Assembly (NCBI RefSeq): GCF_028372415.1
Contig: NC_092873.1
Location: 348,711,390 to 348,775,389, forward strand
DNA length: 64,000 nt
Direction: 5' to 3'
Source: Notamacropus eugenii
Taxonomy: Eukaryota; Chordata; Mammalia; Diprotodontia; Macropodidae
In this document: piece by piece, positions 1 through 64,000 of the stretch
Layout: each line of letters opens with the position of its first letter
How positions within the stretch are numbered: position 1 is the first letter of the stretch
Notes under the pieces: generated by a model
What the model was told of the DNA's origin: nothing
Databases searched by the model: none
What the model saw: the letters and a program-made list of their open reading frames with translations, nothing else
Program-made: the position numbers and the translations under genes

Positions 1-84
1 ATGGGTTATAGCAATAACAAAGAACACACAGTCCCTGTCTCATTTAGGGCAGGACAGGCATGTCATCTCTCCTTGGTTAATTAT

Positions 85-790
85 CTACTAATCACTTAAT
101 CAATAAACCTTTATTAAGCACCTACTGAATACTAAGCACTGGGGTTAAAAAGACAAAAATTAATCGGTCCTTGCCCTAAAGAAGTTTATATTTCTAACTG
201 AGGGAAGGGGACAGTACCTATACAAAATGAAGGCAAATTTTCTTCTGGAGAAATACTAACAATTGATGGAAAGCAGAAAAGACCTCTTGTAGACAATGGC
301 ATTTAAGACAAGTCTGGAAGGGAATTGGAGTTAGGAGAAATGAAGGAAAGCATTCTAGACTGGGGAAGTCTGTGCAAAGACAGAAAATGGTACAGCGAAA
401 GGTAGGTCGGTCAGTTTGGCCTGCAACATGAAAGTATGTAACCAGCCTGTAAAGACAAACTGAGGCCAGGTGGCAAGGGCTCTAAATGTCAAATCCGTTT
501 TTATTTTATCCTAGAGGCAATAGGGACCCATGGAAGGTTCTCGAACTGGGGAGTTGACAATGGTCAGAGCTGTGCTTTAGGAAAATTGATTTGATGACTT
601 GTTTGGAGGTTGGACTAGAAAGGCTGGTTGTAGGGTGTCCAATTTGGAAGCTCCTGAAATAGGCTAGGGCAGAAAGCATGAACTAGAGGGGAGTTGGTTT
701 GACTGTAGGGAACATGATGGATATGAGAAATACTGTCCATGACTTGCCAAAAGACTGGATATGGGGAACCTAGGGCATTGAAAGAATGAT
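85..790 (-). mobile_element. L2 LINE fragment, 3' part
   Basis: The plus strand begins with the antisense of the L2 3' end (TTTATTAAGCACCTACTGAA, then AAGCACTGGGG). It continues with antisense reverse-transcriptase C-terminal code (TCCTAGAGGCAATAGGGA, GCTTTAGGAAAATTGAT). It is diverged and broken; the right boundary is approximate. Confidence 0.7.
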
Positions 791-967
791 TCTGCCCTCA
801 GCACAAGGCAGACAGGACAAGAACTCAGAGTCTCAGCAATGTAACTTAACAGATGAATGCAGAGTTCTGTGGTCATCAGGCTGTACAGAAAGGGAGCATG
901 TGTCTTGAGAGGTTCAATAGGGATCTTGAGGCTGGAGTCCCAACCATGAGGCAAAAGCCTTAGACCT

Positions 968-1125
968 GAGATTCTTAACCCAGGGGTCCATGAGTTTGTT
1001 TTCTAAAAATTTTGATAATTGTATTTCAATATAATCAGCTTCCTTTATAATCCTGTGTACTTTAATGCATTTAAAAACATGATTCTGAGAAAGGGTTCAG
1101 GACACCAAAAGTGTTCAGAAGCCCC
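968..1125. mobile_element. Old hAT-type nonautonomous DNA transposon fragment
   Basis: It starts ATTCTTAACCCAGGGGTCCATGA and contains ATTTCAATATAATCAGCTTCC and AAAACATGATTCTGAGAAAGGG, a pattern known from a common mammalian hAT-like repeat with GGTTAAGAACCCCTG-type termini. A relative in the opposite orientation lies at 9105-9285. The family name was not determined. Confidence 0.5.
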
Positions 1126-1309
1126 ACTTTAGAGGCAATATATGGATATCTCCAAAAAATGACATTGTCAAGAAATTGAGCACTGAGGTCCAAGGCCTTT
1201 ATGATCTAAGCAAGGGCAGAGGAAGGGGGTCTAGCTTCTTAGATTTAAGTCTGCAACCTGTTCCTGACTCCAGTGCTTAAAGTCTACAACTCAGCTCACT
1301 CAGGAGTCA

Positions 1310-1530
1310 TGGCATCTGTTCCACAGATATAACATGCTGCAATTTACAAAGTGCTTTTACAAAGGTGACAAGAATCACCTTCCATCTCTCATTTGAATCT
1401 CACTATTCCAAATGAGGAAAAAAATTGAAGTTATCTGACTTGCCTTAGATCACAGAGTTAGATGAGTAGCTAAAACCCATTTCTCTTGACTCCTAAGTTT
1501 TCCCTACTGTATCACACTGTCTTCCCTGAA
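1310..1530 (-). mobile_element. MIR-type CORE-SINE fragment
   Basis: The plus strand shows the antisense MIR order: low-level TTTACAAAGTGCTTTTACA, then AATGAGGAAAA, CACAGAGTTAGATGAGTAG and a final TGACTCCTAAG. It is diverged. Confidence 0.6.
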
Positions 1531-2255
1531 AAGGCCAATGGACTCTGCCTCCAGAGGAAGTGGTAAACTTGGCCATAGTGGGTAACATGCTAATTAAGGG
1601 GACAAAACTTCAACCTAAAACTAGAGGCAAGGAAAACAGTCACAGCTGGGCTGTCTCCTGCAATCTCTTGTCCCAAGTATATTATGGTCTATGGGTGTCC
1701 CCAAGGCCAGACCACCTGGGCTTACCTAAGGCAGTCCTTCCTGGACACCCAGGCACTGCTAACCCCAACCCCCTCCAATTCTAGGACCTGTCAAGACCCA
1801 AACTATGAAAGCTGATCATGTGTGCATTCCCTAGCCTGGCCTGGCTCAGGCTTCAGTCCCTTTGAGAGGAGAGCCCCTCTGGTAGCCATGGGGCTGGGAG
1901 CTCAGGCGAGGGAAACCATTCTTCCTGGCAGGCATTCCTAGAAGTGACCCTGTTCTGGGGCCTCTTTGTCATTCTTCTCACACTGAAGGAGCCTTAGACA
2001 CAGCACTGGCTCCACCGTGGCTATAGAGCTGGGGAAGAATGAGGAAAAAGCCAAGTCTGCTTTGAAAGGGAGAGCAGAAGCCAAAGGAAGTTTCTTTCCC
2101 AAGCTGGCCTGGCACTGTGTTAATGAAACTGAAGCTCGAGCTCTGCTGTTCCCTTGGAGCTGCCATGGAGTAGTCTGCCTGCCCCCAGGGAGGGTCCCCA
2201 GCCCAACCTCACCTCCTGTCCCAGTGCCACCTGATGCCGATAGGAATGCCAGTAA
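1531..2255. other. Intergenic sequence, nothing identified
   Basis: GC-moderate, low-repeat sequence between old repeats and the NMT1 3' end. In human the 3' end of PLCD3 lies here in the convergent orientation. No coding exon or clear plus-strand polyadenylation signal was recognised; the plus-strand AGTAAA at about 2251 is weak. Confidence 0.4.
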
Positions 2256-2275
2256 AGCAGAAAGGTTTCAGCCGC

Positions 2276-2281
2276 TTTATT
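2276..2281 (-). terminator. NMT1: Candidate polyadenylation signal of NMT1 (AATAAA)
   Basis: TTTATT on the plus strand reads AATAAA on the minus strand, in the context TTCTAATAAAGCGGC. Cleavage would fall around 2250-2262, with G/T-rich minus-strand sequence beyond it. A second AATAAA occurs 58 nt earlier in the transcript (2334-2339). The choice between them cannot be settled without transcript data. Confidence 0.45.
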
Positions 2282-5200
2282 AGAATTAAGGAAATTGCAA
2301 TCACTCATGACCGGCCACACACAACTTCTTTTCTTTATTCCCTGCTCCTCTGAAATGGAAGCTACTCCACCAAACCTCTTTCTCCAAAATGTTCCCCCCT
2401 CACCCCAACACACCAAGAAACTTGAGAACAAGAAGGCGAAGCTTCATTTTCTCCACTGGGCAGCAGCACCATCGAGAGAAGCCTCCTCAACCTGGAGGCA
2501 GTCCCCCACTCCCCACTATTCAGGGCCCACATGCTTAGATCACCACCCAGTGTTCTCAGTGGCAAACCCACCATTCCCAGTGGGAAGGGGGACACCCAGT
2601 CACATTTTTCAGTTCTGCCAAGTCATACAGTAGAAAGTTACAAACTGATGATCTTCTGTCTCCCTTAACAAGACTCTCAAAGGAGGACCAGACTCCCACC
2701 CATCTCCAACCCCAGCTGAGCTAGATAGAAGAAGCGGGGTGTTCCGAGAGGAGACAACTCTTATCTTCCTCATCCCAGGGCATCACCTTCTTTAACCCAA
2801 ATGTGATCATGTGCGCCATCCCTAGCCTGGCCTGTCTTTAACCCCTTGCAGGGTTCATCATCCACTGGCTTTGGGCCATCATTATTTGTCCACTGCACAC
2901 AAAAGAACTTCTATCTAGGCCCCAGAGTGGCCTAAGCCAGAAAGAAGGGAAGGAAAAGAAAGCTGAAGGTAGGTCAGAAAAAGCAGGATTTCATTCTTTC
3001 CCCATAGGCTGGAAGGAAAACAGCAATGCTGTAGTGTGTCCCCACTAAACTGAAGTGGATTGGACTCGTTTGCTTTTTTAAATCTTGACCTTGGAGCAAA
3101 GCATCTGCTTTTTCAGAATAGGATTTATGCAGCAAAGGGTAACTAGGGGTGGGAGAGGAGCAAGTCTCACAGAATACCTTCTTTCTCAGGTTTCTGACTC
3201 AGGCAAGAGAGGGCTTTAATTCTAAGAGCCAGCGGGAACCTGCCGAACTGTACCATAGGATCAGCAGTCACATGGTGAGAGCAATTCCAAAGAAGTCTTT
3301 GAAAAAGAATGTGTTTAAAGCCAACCTGGGTAGCAATGTATGAGGCCAGAGGGTTGGAGGATCACAATAAAGAAACAAAAATTCACAGGATATCACAGGA
3401 TGCCACCTGGGTCCATCAGGCCCCTTTGGTTAACCCCACTCCAGGGATATAGTGGCACCATTAACCCTCAGCTTCCTTGGTTACTCCAAGGGCTAGAAGG
3501 AGGATCTGGGATCACACAGTGGTTCTTTCTTCTGGGCTTGGGCCCAGAAATCCCAAGGGTGGGGTAGAGGGTAGGATCAAACTCTAGGACTGGTTTAATA
3601 ACAACTCTATGCTGATTTCTGAAGATAGGGATGAAATGGCACAGCAGCAAAAAAGGATCATGGTAATTCAAAGTCTTGGCATTTTGATCAAATGAATGAT
3701 GATCCTATTCGTGAGCAAGCCAAGGGAAGTGGTGTTGAGGATCTTGAACCTGGCCACATGGTGCCAACTGTATAAAGGCCTTAGGTTCCACAATCCTGGA
3801 AAGAAACCTTTGCCAAGGGTTCTAGATATTCCTGGCTCAGTGGAGTTAAGCACCTGAGTTTCCATTCCATGATCCAGGTTAACCAAGAGCAAACTCATCT
3901 TCTCATCCCCTGAGAAAACTTCAGACAATTGAAAGAGCATCCTAAAATCCCATATAGGCTTCCCCTTCCGTGGCTGAGGTGGTATAAAGCAGGTGTAGGA
4001 CAGGGGAGTACAGGACTTTCCCTTTTCACCCCTCTGCCTTAGGGAGGAAAGAGCTGGTTAATTGGTCTGTCAGTTTTTGGTGGGCTTGAATGTCTATGAA
4101 GAAGACCAAGTCTGGGACACCTTGGCTCCTTGCTCCCTCCTACTTAATTTTTGGTAAGAATATTGCTGTCCAACAGGCAGCTGCTCTGGTCTCAGTAGCC
4201 TTGCCTTAAGGGGCTCAAAGATCCACTATTATCCACTGGGTCCTGAAGTGAGAGGTGTTCTTTTTGGAATAACTTGGTGGGGAGGGGTGTGTGTGTGGGG
4301 TGGAATGAAAGGATAAGGTTCCAAAGACCTTAGAAAAAAATTTTACTCCAGTGGTGTGGGGACTTTGACGCATTCCTGTAAGTCTACAGAGGGTGAGCAG
4401 GATTTCCATTGGTCCCAACAACACCCAATTAGTCTAGTCTCCAGACACACTGTTGCCAAATTCATACAAAAATACCCCCAGCTTAAGAATCATCCCTCTG
4501 AAAATGTCAATCAAACCCATACCTTGAAACAAGCCCATGACTCTGACAAACGAAGCTTAAATAAGTGGAATCACAGATGGCCTGACCTGGCCTTCCGACT
4601 GAGGTTTCACTTTCACCTGAAAGAGCTCAAAAAGGTAAACGCACTAAGAAAACCCCTGTACATCATGTTCTCTGTCCACCACTGAGGTTGGTTTTTTTTT
4701 CTCTCTAGAACAAAAACTATGAGATTGTACTTAAGACGAAACAAAATTTTGCAAAACAATGTTCCCTGGCCTGCTCTGTTCAGCACCTCTGAGAAACGAT
4801 TATATTGCTTTTTTTTTTTTTTTGGTAAATTAAGGGCAATTAAAAGATAAAACAACCCAGCACTGAAATACAGGCCAAGACAACAGCATGAAAAACCCCT
4901 TTCTTTCTTACAGCTGAGAAGCCTAATCTGTCTAAAACCCACATCCCTCTCCCCAGCCCCAGCTGCTCCTTGGGCCACCCCTTGGGGAAGCATAGAGGGG
5001 TACCAGAATGAGCAGTGGGGAATGGTAAATGTGATGAGAACAGCTGGAAGGCACGGGCTCATGCCTGGTGGCAGAAAGGCATTTGGGTGAGCAGCCCCAT
5101 GGGCATCATCACATTCTGACAATTGTCACTCATGCACACACGTACCCTGGGCAGTGGGCAGGTGCTTCTGCTAACAGGAATGGCACTGCTGTGCACTCAG

Positions 5201-5880
5201 TACTGTCCCAGAAGCTACAAGGAGGTCTTGAGGTCCCCTTCAAGCTGATAGTCACACTAAGCAGAAGATCTAACATCCCACAGGAAAATTTTTCCTACAA
5301 AGGATAGCAACAACTCTCCAGAGAGCCCTTTAAAATGGAATCAACAAATTAGTTTCCCAGAGAGTATAGACTATAATGATGGTCATGGAAGGGGTAGGCA
5401 ATAAGTTAAATCCTTACTGGAACTGCCCAGGAGAGCTGTGTCCATAAAACTTTCTCCCTTACCCATTTCCAGTAGAGCCTGTGCAGCTCTTTGGACCCAG
5501 AAGCATTGGCAGCCTGGGCCCATCTTTCACTCTACAGCCCTATCCATCTCAGGCAGTAGGCCCATGTGCCATGGTACCAGCCCTGAGCACATCTGTAGGA
5601 TTCAGCAATGACCTGAACTTCTCTTACCCTACTCTGTTCCTACTTAAATACTTCCCCTCTTCACCTGTTCAGCTCCCAAAGCAGATGGGAACTAAGGAGG
5701 AGGTTCCTCATCCTTGCCACCCCCCTCAAATGTCAATGCCATTGCCATTCTTCAGAGGGCAATGACTAGTGGCATTAACATGCTGACTCCCTGCCTCTTA
5801 TTTTAAGGATTTTTGCTGGACACAGCTTTTCATTAGGGACCGAACATCCTTGTAAGTCTGGAACATGAAAGATATTTAAA

Positions 5881-5915
5881 ATATTATATATATATATAAT
5901 ATATATATTTTTATT
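5881..5915. repeat. AT-rich simple repeat in the 3' UTR
   Basis: An alternating AT tract interrupted once or twice and ending in TTTTTATT. It includes a minus-strand AATAAA (5910-5915) and sits about 300 nt after the NMT1 stop codon. Confidence 0.8.
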
Positions 5916-6216
5916 ATTCACCCGTTAACTCCATAATATGCCAATCATGAGCTAGTTTTCAGCAGTTACATTCCCTTGATCACGGCAGCATGAGGATGTA
6001 ATTAATTGGAAAACAGAGACCAGAGAAGCCGCCAGAGGTGACAGCCTACGCCGTTGTGATACAATTGTCAAAGTCAGTGGCTGTTTGGTATAGCTGGTTC
6101 GGTTCTGTTCCCTCAGCTGGGGATTCTCGCTTCCATGAAAATCAGACCAACAGCGGCGGGTTCCATGTCCTGCTCTGAATTCTCAGTGGCTTTGTCCAAT
6201 TTTCATTGGCAGCTGA

Positions 6217-63309
<57,093 letters not shown>

Positions 63310-63480
63310 CTTGAGTTGGGAGAGCCGGGCTCCGCGCCCCGCAACATGAGGCACCGCTATTGGACGAGGAGGAACCGGCGATGTTTTCTGGGCTTTGTAG
63401 TCTTTACGGAAGGTAACGAACGGGTAGAAGGGGAGGGCTCATTTTCTGAAAACCGATCAGAACGGACTACGTTACCCAGA
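63310..63480. promoter_or_regulatory. CpG-rich bidirectional promoter of NMT1
   Basis: This GC-rich segment with many CpG dinucleotides stands out against AT-rich surroundings; CpG-rich sequence runs from about 63100 to 63620. On the minus strand, CCAAT (63359-63363) lies 50 nt before the NMT1 ATG. CGGAAG, an ETS-type site, is at 63407-63412. The ATG itself lies in CAAGATGGCGG, the YY1-type element often found just after the start site of housekeeping genes. There is no TATA box. In human, NMT1 and DCAKD are divergent neighbours with close start sites (established gene order), so a shared promoter is expected. Exact start sites are unknown. Confidence 0.75.
63385..63401 (-). promoter_or_regulatory. 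ZNF143/THAP11-like motif 1
   Basis: The minus strand reads ACTACAAAGCCCAGAA, close to the known ZNF143 (SBS) consensus ACTACAATTCCCAGNATGC, with the ACTACA half and the CCCAG half correctly spaced. It lies about 75 nt upstream of the NMT1 ATG. Confidence 0.55.
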
Positions 63481-63484
63481 AATC
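63466..63484 (+). promoter_or_regulatory. ZNF143/THAP11-like motif 2
   Basis: The plus strand reads ACTACGTTACCCAGAAAT, with ACTAC and CCCAGAA at the spacing of the ZNF143 consensus. Its orientation is opposite to the motif at 63385-63401. Confidence 0.5.
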
Positions 63485-63765
63485 ACGAGGTCAGGGGGAG
63501 GATCGCTGCTAACAGTAAAGTCTTCTTGGAGGAGGGACAGTCCCCGGAGGTCTTCGGGATTCGAGGAAAGAGGGGCCTTAAAGGTGGGGGAGGGTAGACA
63601 CTTCCCTAAGAGTGGAATGCTGGGAGTTGTAGTTCTCAGCCTACCTAGGGTACCCCACATGGACTTTTCCAAGACCTGAGGTTTGACTTTAACCTATCCT
63701 TTTCCAACCCAAGGTCCTAAGCGATCAGTTTATTTGCTACCGTTAATAACCGTTACCGTTCTGGG
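63485..63765 (+). other. Candidate untranslated first exon of the divergent gene (DCAKD by synteny)
   Basis: Human gene order places DCAKD head to head with NMT1, so its transcription should start in this interval and run to the right. A strong donor GG|GTAAGTGAG follows position 63765, and a second candidate, AAG|GTGAGG, is near 63938. No coding sequence of DCAKD is recognisable before the window ends, which would fit a noncoding first exon. The left boundary is arbitrary. This is an inference from synteny plus a splice-site match. Confidence 0.3.
63614..63634 (-). promoter_or_regulatory. ZNF143/THAP11-like motif 3 (best match)
   Basis: The minus strand reads ACTACAACTCCCAGCATTCC, nearly the full ZNF143 consensus. 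It lies upstream of NMT1, within the proposed start region of the divergent gene. ZNF143 and THAP11 are established regulators of housekeeping and bidirectional promoters. Confidence 0.65.
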
Positions 63766-64000
63766 GTAAGTGAGAGAGGCCCGAGGGTGCGGACAGGAGG
63801 GGAATTCTCCAAGGCTGGCGTGTTTCTTAGAGGAAGTGTTTGGGGGGAGAGGACCAACTGTGTGGGGGATGGAGGGGAATGGAAGAGAGGTTCTTTTAGC
63901 CCAGAACTAAAAGCTCGGATGGACCTGTATCCAAAAGGTGAGGGCTAATCTATCCCTCTTCCCCCCCACTCCACTTGGTCCCTGAACATAGTGGAGCAGA
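63766..64000 (+). other. Sequence beyond the proposed donor
   Basis: G-rich sequence without a recognisable repeat or coding exon, presumably the start of intron 1 of the divergent gene. Confidence 0.3.

Larger units (their letters stand above)
2256..6216 (-). other. NMT1: NMT1 3' UTR
   Basis: Continuous sequence after the stop codon down to the AATAAA at 2276-2281. At about 3.96 kb it is long, but human NMT1 also has a 3' UTR of several kilobases (recalled). It contains no SINE or LINE that could be recognised, whereas the flanking introns and intergenic DNA are full of them; this supports its being transcribed exon. An alternative AATAAA at 5910-5915, inside an AT repeat, could give a UTR of about 0.3 kb. 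Several open frames here (for example 4613-5122) are not considered genes. Confidence 0.55.

Noticed and set aside
1531..2255. PLCD3 3' exons expected from human gene order
   Set aside because: No PLC C2-domain code or convincing plus-strand polyadenylation signal could be recognised, so no gene was called.
2120..2633. Overlapping frames on both strands near the NMT1 3' end
   Set aside because: They are short, on both strands and in UTR or intergenic sequence. A VGLG-like string at about 2190 was tested as the NMT1 C-terminus and does not fit VGLVLQ plus stop.
4613..5122. Minus-strand open frame of 169 codons after the NMT1 stop
   Set aside because: It lies in the NMT1 3' UTR, contains a lysine run from a T-tract, and resembles no known protein.
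63310..63354. N-terminal extension of NMT1 by 15 codons
   Set aside because: The extended frame would start at GTG. The downstream ATG has a better context and matches the known NMT1 N-terminus.

Overview
The window is vertebrate nuclear DNA, very probably from a marsupial. It holds one complete protein-coding gene, NMT1 (glycylpeptide N-tetradecanoyltransferase 1), on the minus strand. Its twelve coding exons were assembled by hand between 63309 (start codon) and 6217 (stop codon). They sum to 1500 nt, encode 499 residues, and every intron is GT-AG. The marsupial assignment is an inference from the repeats: CORE-SINEs of the MAR1/WALLSI type with BovB/RTE-like tails, ORF1-only L1 elements of the HAL1 type, RTE, and many L2 and L3/CR1 remnants. 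The species was not determined.

Layout. 1-2250: intergenic, old repeats, then unassigned sequence. In human, PLCD3 converges on NMT1 here, but no exon of it could be recognised. 2256-6216: the long 3' UTR of NMT1, free of recognisable transposons, ending at an AATAAA on the minus strand (2276-2281). 6217-17044: exons 12 to 4 with short introns. 17045-31420: 14.4 kb intron 3. 31421-34647: exons 3 and 2. 34648-63172: 28.5 kb intron 1, packed with nested retroelements, including a complete HAL1-like insertion (37490-40383) with an open ORF1 and perfect target-site duplications. 63173-63309: exon 1. 63100-63620: a GC-rich, CpG-containing segment that looks like a bidirectional promoter. In human, DCAKD is divergent from NMT1 at this point; here only a candidate untranslated first exon can be proposed.

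How the parts relate. NMT1 is a single housekeeping enzyme that attaches myristate to N-terminal glycine. The repeats form a layered record. An L3/CR1 copy hosts SINE and RTE insertions. L2 copies are split by SINEs and by L1. Target-site duplications date several insertions relative to their hosts. All L1-derived segments found lie on the plus strand, antisense to NMT1. No operon, CRISPR array, RNA gene or novel multi-gene system was found. The most notable items are the HAL1-like element, an L1 insertion 56 nt upstream of exon 9, three ZNF143-like motifs in the promoter, and two coding-like segments of unknown identity.
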